Below, in pieces: positions 10,011 through 20,321 of a stretch of 64,000 nucleotides of DNA. The stretch spans positions 248,001 through 312,000 of the forward strand of contig NZ_AP014635.1 in assembly GCF_001547935.1 (NCBI RefSeq), written 5' to 3'. The translations under genes were made by a program, and so were the position numbers. The stretch's first letter is position 1. Each line of letters opens with the position of its first letter. Source of the stretch: Vibrio tritonius. GTDB taxonomy: Bacteria; Pseudomonadota; Gammaproteobacteria; Enterobacterales; Vibrionaceae. The notes beneath the pieces were generated by a model that saw only the letters and a program-made list of their open reading frames with translations, made no database searches and was not told the DNA's origin.

Positions 10011-11834
10011 CTAGTCACGAATTTGATAGTGATAAGCGAGCCACTGCTTGAATTTTTTCACCACATGCAGACTATGACGTAGCAGGTCTCGTTCAGCACG
10101 GTCGAGCTCTCTTACATTTAATTGGTTGATGTTTTGATGGTGTTTCAGTTGTTGAGCTAAACGCAGTTTGAAAAACAGCTTTAATGCTTCTGAAAGGTTT
10201 TCGGCTGTTTGTTTATCTAGAACACATTTTTGTTGCAGTGCGCTAATGCGTTCAAACGTATTGGTAACCGATATTCCATATTCCAAGCTGAGGGTTCGAA
10301 TGCCATGCACTACCGGGAAAATACCGCCTTGTTTGATATCTAAACCGCTTTTGTCTTGTTTCACTTGCCCAAATAACGTTAACGGCGATGAGAATGCGAG
10401 TGCTGGACGTGCAAAGTCGGCCAGTAGGGCTTCTTGATGAAGTGTAAGCCGATTTAAGGTGTGTTTTAAAGAAGCCATAAGAGCGGCATCGCCTGCAACA
10501 CAGTGGGCATCAGCAACAATTGCCAATCGCATCAGTTCTTCTGCATTGCGACTTTGGCACCACTGCTGAAGAGTGTTATCCCAATCCTGCTGAGATTTTA
10601 CCCATTGACTGTTTTTTACCATTACGCCACCGGGGCAAAGTGGGTAGCCTAGGTCTAATAGGGTTTGGGTTATTTGTTGCATGGTTTGTTCATAGTCGGG
10701 CCAATCGGCATGATTGGCGATGATCAGCGCGTTATCTTGATCGGTCTTGAGGATCTGTTCATGTCGGCCTTCTGAGCCGAGTACCATTAAACAGCACTGT
10801 TTTTGGCGTTCAGGTGGTACGAGCAAAGAGAAGGCTTTCTCCATAATCTGTTCATTGACTGCGGAGATAAGCTCCATGATAAAACGAGTTCTTACCCCTC
10901 GATTGTATAAGCTTTCCACTAACACACGTTGTTTGTTCGCTGCTTCTGCAAGGGCTTCTAGGTTATCTGCTCGCGCGATGGCTAAGGTAATGATATGAGA
11001 GTGAGTTGAGAAGATACTCAGAATTTGAGTCATGTCCAACATCCCAACGGCACTGCCGTTGTGTGTCACCATTAAGCGCTTCACTTTTCTTCGGGTCATT
11101 TGCACCATTGCATCAAAAAGGTAATCACCTTGCTCGACGGCAAGAACTGGCGTTGTTGCGATAGACCCAATTGGGCTAGTGAGGTCTTGGTGTTGTATGA
11201 CCAAGGCATGCAGCAAATTGGTTTGAGTGATAATGGCGTAGCTCGCGCTCGTATTGTGTGCGGATTCTTTTGTCTCTGGTGACAGTAGTACTAAAGCACA
11301 ATCGACAGCGCGTTCTGTCATGGCAAGTGTCGCTTCTTCTATGGTTGTGTTAGGTCGCAGTTGGAGTGCGGGTTGGATAATGGAGCTGTCTACTTTGGTT
11401 AGAATAAATTCGGCGATATTTTTTTGTTGATGTGCTTTTTCTAATAAGGCGCGTCTGGTGACAAGGCTGGTATTAAAGTAGGACGCGAACTCTTCATTTT
11501 GTTGGTAAAACTGTAAAAATATTGCCTTAGGCAGCAAATAGGTGAGGGTGTCTTCCAACGCGACATAGCGGTGTTTTGATAGTGGCTCAAATAGGGCTCG
11601 AACATCAAACAAATCCTCTTGAGTGTAATGAGCGTAAATTTCTCCGCTTTCCGCTGATTTTTCCTCAACCAATCCTTTAATCACAATATACAGTGAGTGA
11701 CTGGGTTGCTGGGCTTCAACCACGACTTGGTGACGACGAAAATAAGCGATATCTAAGGCGTTACGTAGTGTTTTTTGCTCACCCGTGGTTAAGCAAGCAA
11801 AAGGTGGGGACTGCATATCAAATTTTTCTGGCAT
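10011..11834 (-). CDS. cNMP-binding/CBS/DUF294 putative nucleotidyltransferase
   Basis: A 607-residue cytoplasmic protein with four parts: an N-terminal cyclic-nucleotide-binding-like domain (about 10-130), a pair of CBS domains (about 150-280), a DUF294 nucleotidyltransferase domain, and a helical DUF294 C-terminal domain (about 460-600). The nucleotidyltransferase signature is GSEGRHEQILKTDQDNALII beginning near residue 350, comparable to the GlnD-type GSxGR..D.D motif. The architecture suggests a protein that modifies a target in response to adenylate-type nucleotides. The target is unknown. It forms a two-gene operon with the exonuclease. Confidence 0.88.
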   Translation of the reverse strand: MPEKFDMQSPPFACLTTGEQKTLRNALDIAYFRRHQVVVEAQQPSHSLYIVIKGLVEEKSAESGEIYAHYTQEDLFDVRALFEPLSKHRYVALEDTLTYLLPKAIFLQFYQQNEEFASYFNTSLVTRRALLEKAHQQKNIAEFILTKVDSSIIQPALQLRPNTTIEEATLAMTERAVDCALVLLSPETKESAHNTSASYAIITQTNLLHALVIQHQDLTSPIGSIATTPVLAVEQGDYLFDAMVQMTRRKVKRLMVTHNGSAVGMLDMTQILSIFSTHSHIITLAIARADNLEALAEAANKQRVLVESLYNRGVRTRFIMELISAVNEQIMEKAFSLLVPPERQKQCCLMVLGSEGRHEQILKTDQDNALIIANHADWPDYEQTMQQITQTLLDLGYPLCPGGVMVKNSQWVKSQQDWDNTLQQWCQSRNAEELMRLAIVADAHCVAGDAALMASLKHTLNRLTLHQEALLADFARPALAFSSPLTLFGQVKQDKSGLDIKQGGIFPVVHGIRTLSLEYGISVTNTFERISALQQKCVLDKQTAENLSEALKLFFKLRLAQQLKHHQNINQLNVRELDRAERDLLRHSLHVVKKFKQWLAYHYQIRD

Positions 11835-12056
11835 GGTGATATCGTCCGAACAGAACTGGGTATCAGTAAGTGTGGCGGGTTTATCTATCTGCTCCAGACG
11901 ACTTTGGTCTAATCATCTGAGCTTGAGTTTGTTTGACTGCTTGTCCGGAGAGGATTCCTAAATGGACACAATAAGTTGAGGAATCATCACTTTAGATAAC
12001 ACCTTGTTAGCGGCATAATAAATGCCCGTCACCTCTTTGAGACAAGGACCGCTATT

Positions 12057-13256
12057 TTGAAAACTTCTCCCTATGGATGGATATCCCAATATTTATTCGG
12101 CTTCTTTTTTGCGTACGGAGTTTATTTGCCATTTTGGGCACTGTGGTTCTCTTCGCAGGGCATTCCAACCGAAGATATTGGGACATTAGTCGGAATAGGG
12201 TTTGCAACTCGATGTTTGTCTAACTTGGTGATTACCCCTCGAGTACATAAAGTCGAATTTTTTCTTCCTGTCTTAAGGTGGCTTGCTTTTGGCGGGATGA
12301 TTGCGGTTTCGCTCCATTTTACTGCGGGTGGCAGTTTTTGGTTAATGGCGTTAATGACGGTGTTGTTCAATATATGTATGGGGCCGATGATGCCGCTGCC
12401 AGATGCGATGGCCAATTATTATGCTAAGCAAAACATGCTCGATTACGGTTCGACTCGGGTATGGGGGTCGATCTCCTTTATCGTGGGGTCGACCTTGGTG
12501 GGATACCTTGCTTCTCGCTATGGAAGTCATTGGATTCTCTATGTCGGATTGGGCGGTTTCGTGGCAACTTGGCTGATGAGTTTGAGAATACCTAACCCAT
12601 TACCTGTGTCTCTTAGTGAAGAAACGAAAAAGGCACGCCCCAAACTGTTTGCGTTGCTTCGTGAATGGTCGGTCGTGAAATTTCTATTGTTGGTTGCGCT
12701 TATTCAAGGCAGCCATGCGGCTTACTACAGTGTGGGATCGTTGTATTGGAAAGAGTCTGGTTATTCAGAAAATATTATTGGTTATTTGTGGAGTTTGGGG
12801 GTCGTTGCTGAAGTGTTGTTGTTTGCTTTAAGTAAACGACTTTTCTCGGGATTTAGTGTTCGTACACTTTTTTACGTATCCGCGATTGCGGTCTTTGTTC
12901 GTTGGGGGATTACCGCAACTACGACCGCATTGATTCCTTTGGTTGTTGTGCAACTTTTGCATAGTTTGACTTATGCTCTGGCTCATTTAGCGGCCATTCG
13001 CTACATCCAATTTGCCAATCAGAGTCGGATGGTCGCCTTACAAGCGCTATATAATGCCATCGCACAAGGGGCGAGCATTGCGATTATGACGTCATTTAGT
13101 GGGTGGGGATTCTCCCATTGGGGCGCGAATGTGTTTTGGGTGATGGCGGCGATGGGGATTGGCGCTTTATTTATTCGTTTAGATATACCGCGCTCGCAAA
13201 TTAGAGGATCTAACTCATCGAAAGAGTCTGCTGTCGCACAGAAATCACTCTCATAG
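12057..13256 (+). CDS. MFS transporter, 3-phenylpropionate permease (HcaT)-like
   Basis: A 399-residue inner-membrane protein of the major facilitator superfamily with about 12 hydrophobic segments. The N-terminus SQYLFGFFFAYGVYLPFW and the GSTRVWGSISFIVGS segment resemble HcaT/LacY-like permeases. A TTG start at 12057 is used: AAGGAC lies just upstream, no in-frame ATG occurs earlier, and the family N-terminus begins there. The substrate cannot be read from the sequence, and no aromatic catabolism genes are nearby. The gene is divergent from the DUF294 operon and ends in its own terminator. Confidence 0.85.
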   Translation: MKTSPYGWISQYLFGFFFAYGVYLPFWALWFSSQGIPTEDIGTLVGIGFATRCLSNLVITPRVHKVEFFLPVLRWLAFGGMIAVSLHFTAGGSFWLMALMTVLFNICMGPMMPLPDAMANYYAKQNMLDYGSTRVWGSISFIVGSTLVGYLASRYGSHWILYVGLGGFVATWLMSLRIPNPLPVSLSEETKKARPKLFALLREWSVVKFLLLVALIQGSHAAYYSVGSLYWKESGYSENIIGYLWSLGVVAEVLLFALSKRLFSGFSVRTLFYVSAIAVFVRWGITATTTALIPLVVVQLLHSLTYALAHLAAIRYIQFANQSRMVALQALYNAIAQGASIAIMTSFSGWGFSHWGANVFWVMAAMGIGALFIRLDIPRSQIRGSNSSKESAVAQKSLS

Positions 13257-13286
13257 ATTGAGAGATAAAAATATCCTCGGTTTAAT

Positions 13287-13322
13287 GAAAGCCTCTTCTA
13301 CTCTTAGAAGAGGCTTTCTTTT
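13287..13322 (+). terminator. Intrinsic terminator after the MFS gene
   Basis: The stem GAAAGCCTCTTCTA (13287-13300) pairs with its complement at 13305-13318 and is followed by TTTTT. It separates the transporter from crbS. Confidence 0.88.
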
Positions 13323-13399
13323 TAACTATCGGTTTTCTCGGGATTTGTTTGTTCATCTGATTAACCTAAATGTGAGAATGGAACGAGACAGGATGTGAT

Positions 13400-16300
13400 A
13401 TGCAAGATTGGTTGGTGATTCCAGTATCATTGCTGTATCTCGGTACGCTATTTTTGATTGCGTGGTATGGCGACCGTCAAACTCGTTGGTTGGCGAATTG
13501 GCGCCCATGGGTGTATAGCCTGTCTATTTCTGTTTACTGCACATCGTGGACATTTTATGGCACTGTTGGGCAAGCCAGTGTGAATCCGTGGTCTTTTCTT
13601 CCCATTTATGTTGCACCTATATTGGTATTTGTGTTTGGTTGGCGTGTGATAGCCAGACTGATTTTGATCGCAAAGCGTGAACACATTACTTCCATTGCGG
13701 ATTTTATCGGTGCCCGATACGGAAAATCACAGGGGCTATCCGTAGTGATAACCTTGATTGCTGTGGTGGGCATCCTTCCCTATATTGCGCTGCAGCTTCG
13801 TGCCATTACTACTGGGTTAAATGTGGTGGCTCCCAACCTATTTTCGCTATTGGACTATGACAGTACAAACGTTTCATGGTTTGTGGTTTTGGCCTTGGCG
13901 TTATTTACCATGCTATTTGGTACACGACAGGTAGATAACACGGAACATCACCGTGGCATGATGATGGCTGTAGCTTTTGAATCAGTGGTAAAACTGGTGT
14001 GTTTTCTCTGTGTGGGGATTTTTATTTGTTACCTTTCATGGAAAACACCGAACTTTTCTATGAGTGAGATTGCAGCACAACATTATCAGTCGCCTAATTG
14101 GCCAACGTTGATCATTCATTTGTTGATGACAATGGTTGCTGTGATTTGTTTACCTCGGCAATTTCACACGACAGTGGTGGAGAATGAACAAGGGCAAGAT
14201 TTACATACCGCACGTTGGATGTTCCCATGTTATTTAATGTTAATGGCACTATTTGTTCTGCCTATTGCTTGGGTTGGGCAGGGAATGCTAGGTTGGATTT
14301 CTCCAGATACCTACATGATTAGTATCCCTAAATTTGTAGGCGCAGACACCATAGCACTGCTTGCCTTTTTAGGGGGTACCTCTGCTGCTTCTGGCATGGT
14401 TATCGTATCTACCATCGCACTAGCTATAATGGTGTCGAATGATTTAGTGATGCCATTAATGTTAAGACGCATGCGCTTGAGTCAGCGTAATCACCGCCAT
14501 ATCGCCAATGTGTTGGCAAATGTCCGTCGTACGCTGATTTTTCTCCTGCTCATAGGTGCATGGCTTTTTTACCAAGTACTCGATGTTATTCCTTCTTTGT
14601 CTGCGATTGGCTTTCTTTCCTTTGCGGCTGTCACTCAGTTTGCTCCAGCACTGTTGGGTGGAATGTATTGGCGTGAGGGAAACCGAAAAGGGGTTTATTC
14701 TGGCTTAGCGATCGGTTTTACGGTGTGGTTGCTTACGCTGATGAGCGCTTCGGGGTTGTTAGCCGGTGATGCTGACAATAATGTGCTTATTTGGGTCATT
14801 ACACCGCCTCTATGGTTACAAAATATAGGTGTTGCTGTAGCAGATTGGGGAATGTTGCTCAGTATCATTTTGAATACGCTTTGTTATGCAACGGTTTCTC
14901 TGCTTACTCGTTCTAGTTTAAGTGAACGATTGCAATCGGCAGCTTTTGTCGGTACGCCTCTACCAGATAATGACAATATGAGCATTTACCAAAGCCGTGT
15001 GACGGTAAATGAGCTTGAAATGCTGGCATCACGTTTTGTGGGAAGAGCGCGAGTAAGAACGGCATTTAATCAATATTGGAACGCTCAGGGTGATACTTTG
15101 TTGCCTGGTCAGCAGGCTCCTGCTTCATTGATTCGTCATACTGAGAGAGTGTTAGCTGGCGTATTTGGTGCCTCATCTGCCAAATTGGTTCTGACCTCTG
15201 CGTTGCAAGGTCGCAATATGTATTTGGAAGATGTCGCCACGATTGTTGATGAAGCTTCGGAATTGTATGATTTTAGCCGTGGGTTGCTGCAAGGTGCAAT
15301 TGAGCATATTAGTCAAGGTTTGGCTGTTGTTGATAAACATTTGCGGCTGGTGGCGTGGAATCAACGCTATTTGGAACTGTTTAACTTTCCACCCGGATTA
15401 GTTCAAGTTGGTCGACCTATCGAAAACATTATTCGTCACAACGCTCAGCAAGGATTATGTGGCCCTGGTGATGTTGAAGAGCATGTTGAAAAACGCTTAC
15501 GTCATTTAGAAAAAGGTACCGCTCATACTTCGGCGCGAGAAAGGCCAGATGGACGTGTTATTGAAGTGCAAGGTAATCCGATGCCTGGCGGTGGTTTTGT
15601 GATGAGTTTTAACGACATTACCGCGTTTCGTAGCGTTGAACAGAGTTTGAAAGAAGCGAATGAACATCTAGAAGAGCGTGTTTTGCAACGAACTCATCAA
15701 TTGGAAACACTTAACCGTCAATTGGTTACTGCGACTCAGCGTTCAGAGCATGAATCGCAATCTAAATCGCGTTTTTTAGCGGCGGTGAGCCACGATTTAA
15801 TGCAACCTCTCAATGCGGCTCGGCTTTTTTCTTCATCACTGGGTGAGCTTACTTTAGACGCAGAAACAAAACGTTTGGCACATCATATCGAAAGTGCTTT
15901 GGGGGCTGCTGAAGATCTCATTGGCGATTTACTCGATATATCACGCTTGGAATCGGGTAAGTTGGAGGTCTATCCGCAATCTTTTGCGGTTGGCGATATC
16001 CTTGATAATCTAGCGGCAGAGTTTCGTGCGTTAGCGAAGCTGCAGCAAATTGAATTTCATATGGTACCTTCTTCTCTTTACATTGTGTCGGATGTCAAAT
16101 TGTTGCGCCGGGTAATTCAAAACTTCCTCACCAATGCCTTTCGTTACTGCTCCAAAGGCAAGGTGGTACTTGGCGTTCGTCATGAGCATGATAGTGTGCG
16201 CGTTGAAGTTTGGGACAATGGTGTTGGTATCGAAGAAGAGAAGCAGCAGGAAATTTTTGAGGAGTTTACACGTGGCTCTCAAGTTCGGTCCGATCAAGGT

Positions 16301-16828
16301 TTAGGGCTAGGATTGGCTATCTCTAAAGGCATTGCTCAAGTATTGGGGCATGAAATTTCAATGCGCTCTTGGCCGGGGAAAGGCAGTGTATTTTCTGTTT
16401 CTATTCCTCGAGCGCAACGACCGGTTACAGCGATGATATATTCTCCACCTAGCGAGGCTGCGCACGATGCAACTCAATTAAAGGTGTTGTGTGTTGATAA
16501 TGAGGAGAGCATCTTACTCGGTATGAGAGAGTTACTTGAGCGTTGGGGATGCGATGTCAAAACGTCGACCGATTTGGTGTCAAGTTTACAGGTGATTGAT
16601 GATGGATGGCTGCCGGAAGTTATTTTGTCGGATTATCGTCTTGAACAGGGTAGAACGGGACTGGAAGTATTGCAGCAATTTCGTTTACGAATGAGAAGTG
16701 AGTTTATTGGTGTGATCATCAGTGCTGACCGAACGGCAGAAATTGTTGATGCAGTGAAATCTAATGGCTTTCGCTTTTTACCTAAGCCAGTTAAGCCGCT
16801 TAAGTTACGTGCTATGTTACAGCAGTAA
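13400..16828 (+). CDS. crbS: SSS-domain hybrid sensor histidine kinase, CrbS type
   Basis: A 1142-residue membrane sensor. Residues 1 to about 490 form a sodium:solute-symporter-like domain with about 13 membrane segments. A STAC-like linker follows (about 540-620), then a PAS domain (about 635-750), a coiled coil, a HisKA domain with phospho-accepting His798 (AAVSHDLMQPLN), an HATPase domain with N-box NFLTNAFRY and G-boxes WDNGVGIEEE and GLGLGLAISKG, and a C-terminal receiver with Asp1078 (LSDYRLEQGRTG). This architecture, next to acs, matches V. cholerae CrbS, which with the regulator CrbR activates acs for acetate uptake. The response regulator is not in this window. The membrane domain may sense or transport the ligand; that is inference. 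Confidence 0.88.
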   Translation: MQDWLVIPVSLLYLGTLFLIAWYGDRQTRWLANWRPWVYSLSISVYCTSWTFYGTVGQASVNPWSFLPIYVAPILVFVFGWRVIARLILIAKREHITSIADFIGARYGKSQGLSVVITLIAVVGILPYIALQLRAITTGLNVVAPNLFSLLDYDSTNVSWFVVLALALFTMLFGTRQVDNTEHHRGMMMAVAFESVVKLVCFLCVGIFICYLSWKTPNFSMSEIAAQHYQSPNWPTLIIHLLMTMVAVICLPRQFHTTVVENEQGQDLHTARWMFPCYLMLMALFVLPIAWVGQGMLGWISPDTYMISIPKFVGADTIALLAFLGGTSAASGMVIVSTIALAIMVSNDLVMPLMLRRMRLSQRNHRHIANVLANVRRTLIFLLLIGAWLFYQVLDVIPSLSAIGFLSFAAVTQFAPALLGGMYWREGNRKGVYSGLAIGFTVWLLTLMSASGLLAGDADNNVLIWVITPPLWLQNIGVAVADWGMLLSIILNTLCYATVSLLTRSSLSERLQSAAFVGTPLPDNDNMSIYQSRVTVNELEMLASRFVGRARVRTAFNQYWNAQGDTLLPGQQAPASLIRHTERVLAGVFGASSAKLVLTSALQGRNMYLEDVATIVDEASELYDFSRGLLQGAIEHISQGLAVVDKHLRLVAWNQRYLELFNFPPGLVQVGRPIENIIRHNAQQGLCGPGDVEEHVEKRLRHLEKGTAHTSARERPDGRVIEVQGNPMPGGGFVMSFNDITAFRSVEQSLKEANEHLEERVLQRTHQLETLNRQLVTATQRSEHESQSKSRFLAAVSHDLMQPLNAARLFSSSLGELTLDAETKRLAHHIESALGAAEDLIGDLLDISRLESGKLEVYPQSFAVGDILDNLAAEFRALAKLQQIEFHMVPSSLYIVSDVKLLRRVIQNFLTNAFRYCSKGKVVLGVRHEHDSVRVEVWDNGVGIEEEKQQEIFEEFTRGSQVRSDQGLGLGLAISKGIAQVLGHEISMRSWPGKGSVFSVSIPRAQRPVTAMIYSPPSEAAHDATQLKVLCVDNEESILLGMRELLERWGCDVKTSTDLVSSLQVIDDGWLPEVILSDYRLEQGRTGLEVLQQFRLRMRSEFIGVIISADRTAEIVDAVKSNGFRFLPKPVKPLKLRAMLQQ

Positions 16829-16831
16829 TAG

Positions 16832-16854
16832 TAACGCCCTCAAAGAGGGCGTTA
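16832..16854. terminator. Hairpin between convergent crbS and gppA
   Basis: The stem TAACGCCCTC/GAGGGCGTTA has a 3-base loop and no clear T tract on either side. It sits just after the crbS stop codon and 26 bp beyond the gppA stop codon, so it could serve both directions. Confidence 0.55.
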
Positions 16855-16879
16855 ACATAGATTAGATTTCTCAATGATG

Positions 16880-18373
16880 TTACTTCGCGATAACGGTCAG
16901 AGGCCAGCCGATATCTGTTTGACGGTTCGCTTCTAGCTCGAGTTCGGTACGAGTTAATGGGTTGTTGTTTAACCATTGGGCATCAAGAGTCAATGTGAGG
17001 ACATCACCATTTGCTTCGAGTTTGAATTCTGGCTCGAGTTCTGTATGACGACGGTGGCTAAGCAGCACAGCTAAACGTAATAAACGCAGAATACGTTTGG
17101 CACTTGTGCCAGATAGTGCATGCTGCTCTGGTAGTGAGGTTAGCTGTTCCCGATACCGTCTTGCCAGTTCGCCAAGGTAGTATTTTTGCGCGCGAGTATA
17201 ACCAGGCAAATCTAGATTTTGTAATAGATACGCACTGTGTTCGCCACCTTTTTTAAAATCAATACTCAAACCTATTTCATGCAGTTGCGCTGCACTGCAT
17301 AGCAGCATCTCTGCTTGGCTCTCTTCGACCCATTCGCTACTGCCACATTGTTGCAGTAGCTTACTTGCAAGATCTGCCACCTGTTGGGCATAAGATTGAT
17401 CGATTTGGTAGCGACGTTGAATGCTGCGAAGTGTTCGCGCGCGAATGTCGTCTTGACGTAACCCTTCGACCATCTCATACACGAGACCTTCACGTAAAGC
17501 GCCACCAGCTAATGTCATCTCTTCGATATGGAATGATTCGAAAATCGCGATGAGAATGGATAACCCACTTGGGAATACCAATGCACGTTCGAGAGTTAAT
17601 CCTTCGATTTCCAACTCTTCAAGGTGAGCCGACATCATGGCTTGTTTTTGCAACCGTTGCAGTTTTGGTAATGTAATGATTTCGTCCATCCCCTGAGCCA
17701 GCATGATTTCTTGTAATGCCTGAACGGTGCCACTGGCTCCAACACAAACATTCCAACCCAGTTCACAATACTGTTTTAAAATCGGCTCAAGGGTCTGTTT
17801 TGCGGCTGCAATCGCATTATTGAAGTTCGTCGTGTTGAGCTGACGATCTTTAAAGTGCCGTTCTAACCAAGTGACACACCCCATTTTTAAGCTGGTGAGT
17901 GCTTTGGCCTCAAATCCTTCACCTATGATGAACTCTGTACTTGCTCCACCAATATCAACGACTAAACGACGCCCCATTCCTCCCGAAGTATGCGCGACAC
18001 CTTTGTAAATGGTGGCGGCTTCTTCTTCTCCGGGGATTACTTCAATAGGGTGTCCGAGGATCTGATTAGCTTTAACAAGAAACTCATTAACGTTGTTTGC
18101 TGTACGCAATGTTGCGGTTCCAACGATGCGGATATTCTCTTTGGGAATATCTTGAAGTCGCTCGGCAAATAGGCTCAAACAGTCCCAGCCGCGCTGCATC
18201 GCTTCTAGACTTAATACGTTATTTTCATCAAGCCCAGCGGCTAAGCGTACTTTACGCTTAATTTTTGCCATCGTTTGCACACTGCCATCAATGTGACGGA
18301 CCACCAACATATGGAAGCTGTTGGAGCCTAAATCGATGGCTGCGTATAGTGGAGAAGATACATCGTGACTCAT
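16880..18373 (-). CDS. gppA: Guanosine-5'-triphosphate,3'-diphosphate pyrophosphatase
   Basis: GppA hydrolyses pppGpp to ppGpp, a step of the stringent response. It belongs to the Ppx/GppA exopolyphosphatase family with the actin-like ATPase fold. Family motifs are [14 protein letters not shown] at the N-terminus, [14 protein letters not shown] and a C-terminal HD-like helical domain with AAQLHEIG. The start at 18373 ([16 protein letters not shown]) gives 497 residues (E. coli GppA 494). The call GppA rather than Ppx rests on its position 7 bp after rhlB, the same rhlB-gppA pair as in E. coli. Confidence 0.93.
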   Translation of the reverse strand: MSHDVSSPLYAAIDLGSNSFHMLVVRHIDGSVQTMAKIKRKVRLAAGLDENNVLSLEAMQRGWDCLSLFAERLQDIPKENIRIVGTATLRTANNVNEFLVKANQILGHPIEVIPGEEEAATIYKGVAHTSGGMGRRLVVDIGGASTEFIIGEGFEAKALTSLKMGCVTWLERHFKDRQLNTTNFNNAIAAAKQTLEPILKQYCELGWNVCVGASGTVQALQEIMLAQGMDEIITLPKLQRLQKQAMMSAHLEELEIEGLTLERALVFPSGLSILIAIFESFHIEEMTLAGGALREGLVYEMVEGLRQDDIRARTLRSIQRRYQIDQSYAQQVADLASKLLQQCGSSEWVEESQAEMLLCSAAQLHEIGLSIDFKKGGEHSAYLLQNLDLPGYTRAQKYYLGELARRYREQLTSLPEQHALSGTSAKRILRLLRLAVLLSHRRHTELEPEFKLEANGDVLTLTLDAQWLNNNPLTRTELELEANRQTDIGWPLTVIAK

Positions 18374-18380
18374 AGGTGAA

Positions 18381-19682
18381 TTACGAATCCTTGTTCTGAT
18401 TATGATGTGAACGACGTTGTGGTTTACGTTTACCAGAATGACGAGAACCACCCGTGTTGGTGCGACGTTGTTGCTGGTTTTTACGCATCACGATCGGTTT
18501 TGGTAAATCAGTTAATAGCGCTGTGGCATCGTACTCTGATACAGGAATTGCGTGTTCAATATACTCTTCAATACCTGGTAGATTGATTGCGTATTGCTCA
18601 CAAGCAAAACTGATGGAATTACCGCTTTCGCCTGCGCGACCGGTACGACCAATACGGTGAACGTAGTCCTCACTATCGTCGGGTAAGTCGTAGTTGAAGA
18701 CGTGAGTTACCTGTGGAATATGTAAACCACGAGCTGCCACGTCAGTTGCTACCAAAATGTCCAATTCGCCGCGAGTGAATTCTTCAAGAATGCGCTCACG
18801 TTTTTTCTGAGGTACATCACCGGTTAGCAAACCTACACGGTGTTTGTCTGCGGCAAGATGGCCCCAAATTTTCTCACATTGGTGTTTGGTGTTAGCAAAA
18901 ATAATCGCACGATCAGGCCACTCTTCTTCAATAAGAGTTTGTAATAGCGACATTTTGTGTTCGTTTGATGGATAGAACAACTCTTCCTTAATACGAGCAC
19001 CAGTTTTTTGCGATGGTTCCACCACCACATGTTCAGGGGTGTTCATGTGTTCAAAGGCCAGTTCTTGCACTCGGTATGACAGAGTGGCTGAAAATAGCAT
19101 GTTGAGACGATCTTTCGGTTCCGGCATACGACGGAAAAGGAAACGAATGTCTTTAATGAAACCTAGGTCAAACATACGGTCTGCTTCATCTAATACAACC
19201 GCTTGAATGTTGTTTAGATTAAACACACGTTGTTTGTAAAAATCGATGATACGACCTGTGGTGCCGATCAGAATATCGACGCCTTCTTGCAGTTTAGATA
19301 ACTGTTTGTCGTAGCTTTCGCCGCCATAAGCAAGCGCTGCTTTGAGTCCTGTGCTCTCAATAAGACATTCTGCATCATGAAAAATTTGGATCGCCAATTC
19401 ACGAGTCGGAGCCATAATAATGGCACGAGGTTGTGTTGGTTGACGACCTTCATGTGCAGGTGTCACGAGTAAATGGTTAAAAGTAGCAGTAAGAAACGCA
19501 AGCGTTTTACCAGTCCCTGTTTGGGCTTGGCCTGCAATGTCTTGGCCGGCGAGCAGTACCGGCAACGCCATAGCCTGAATTGGGGTGCAATATTCGAACC
19601 CTTTTTTATTCAGTCCATCAATGACTTGCGGGTGTAAACCGAAGTCGGCGAATTTTTGCTCTGTGATATGCGTCTTTTTCAT
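18381..19682 (-). CDS. rhlB: ATP-dependent RNA helicase RhlB
   Basis: RhlB is the DEAD-box helicase of the RNA degradosome, unwinding structured RNA for PNPase. The 433 residues carry the Q motif ([13 protein letters not shown]), Walker [22 protein letters not shown] in [17 protein letters not shown], and motif [17 protein letters not shown]. The C-terminal tail, rich in R, K, Q and H (about 395-433), is a likely RNA-binding extension. The N-terminus [18 protein letters not shown] aligns with E. coli RhlB. It is transcribed divergently from trxA and co-transcribed with gppA. Confidence 0.97.
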   Translation of the reverse strand: MKKTHITEQKFADFGLHPQVIDGLNKKGFEYCTPIQAMALPVLLAGQDIAGQAQTGTGKTLAFLTATFNHLLVTPAHEGRQPTQPRAIIMAPTRELAIQIFHDAECLIESTGLKAALAYGGESYDKQLSKLQEGVDILIGTTGRIIDFYKQRVFNLNNIQAVVLDEADRMFDLGFIKDIRFLFRRMPEPKDRLNMLFSATLSYRVQELAFEHMNTPEHVVVEPSQKTGARIKEELFYPSNEHKMSLLQTLIEEEWPDRAIIFANTKHQCEKIWGHLAADKHRVGLLTGDVPQKKRERILEEFTRGELDILVATDVAARGLHIPQVTHVFNYDLPDDSEDYVHRIGRTGRAGESGNSISFACEQYAINLPGIEEYIEHAIPVSEYDATALLTDLPKPIVMRKNQQQRRTNTGGSRHSGKRKPQRRSHHNQNKDS

Positions 19683-19793
19683 AGCTATAGAATATCAGCC
19701 TAGGCTTGCAATATGGAAGTAAATACATTCCAATAGAGCATCTATTTACTGGTTAGTATGCAACCAGTTCAGAAAAACACAGTGGAGTGGAAG

Positions 19794-20120
19794 ATGAGTG
19801 ATAAATTTTTGCAGCTAACAGATGATAGTTTTGAAGCTGATGTAATCAATGCTGCAGGCCCTGTTCTTGTTGATTTTTGGGCAGAATGGTGTGGTCCTTG
19901 TAAAATGATTGCTCCTATTCTTGATGAAATCGCAGAAGAATATGAAGGCAAGCTCACTATCGGTAAACTAAACATCGACCAAAACGCAGGTACACCACCT
20001 AAATATGGTATTCGTGGTATTCCAACGCTTCTTTTGTTTAAAGATGGTAGTGTTGCTGCAACAAAAGTAGGTGCATTGTCGAAGACTCAACTTAAAGAAT
20101 TCTTAGACGCAAACCTATAA
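19794..20120 (+). CDS. trxA: Thioredoxin 1
   Basis: A small disulfide reductase of the cytoplasm that supplies electrons to ribonucleotide reductase and other enzymes. The 108-residue protein begins [17 protein letters not shown] and contains the redox motif WCGPC with Cys33 and Cys36, plus the conserved cis-proline segment [11 protein letters not shown]. The start at 19794 is preceded by GGAGTGGAAG; the ORF reading from 19758 extends beyond the family N-terminus. It is divergent from rhlB and followed by its own terminator, then rho, as in E. coli. Confidence 0.98.
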   Translation: MSDKFLQLTDDSFEADVINAAGPVLVDFWAEWCGPCKMIAPILDEIAEEYEGKLTIGKLNIDQNAGTPPKYGIRGIPTLLLFKDGSVAATKVGALSKTQLKEFLDANL

Positions 20121-20133
20121 TTCGCATTTACAT

Positions 20134-20168
20134 AAACCGTACATAGAAATATGTGCGGTTTGTTTTTT
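20134..20168 (+). terminator. Intrinsic terminator after trxA
   Basis: The stem AAACCGTACATA pairs with TATGTGCGGTTT (one G-T wobble) and is followed by a T-rich tract, 14 bp past the trxA stop codon. Confidence 0.85.
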
Positions 20169-20321
20169 GAAAAAAACAATTTCTAGACTAGGCTAAGTTT
20201 TAGTGCTAGTTTATCGCACGTTAATTAAACAAGTGTTCACTTCTTGGTCAATCCTGAGACCAAATCCTTCTTACTTAACTAGAAAACAGATCCTATTTTG
20301 ACTAAACAAGTATCCACCACA

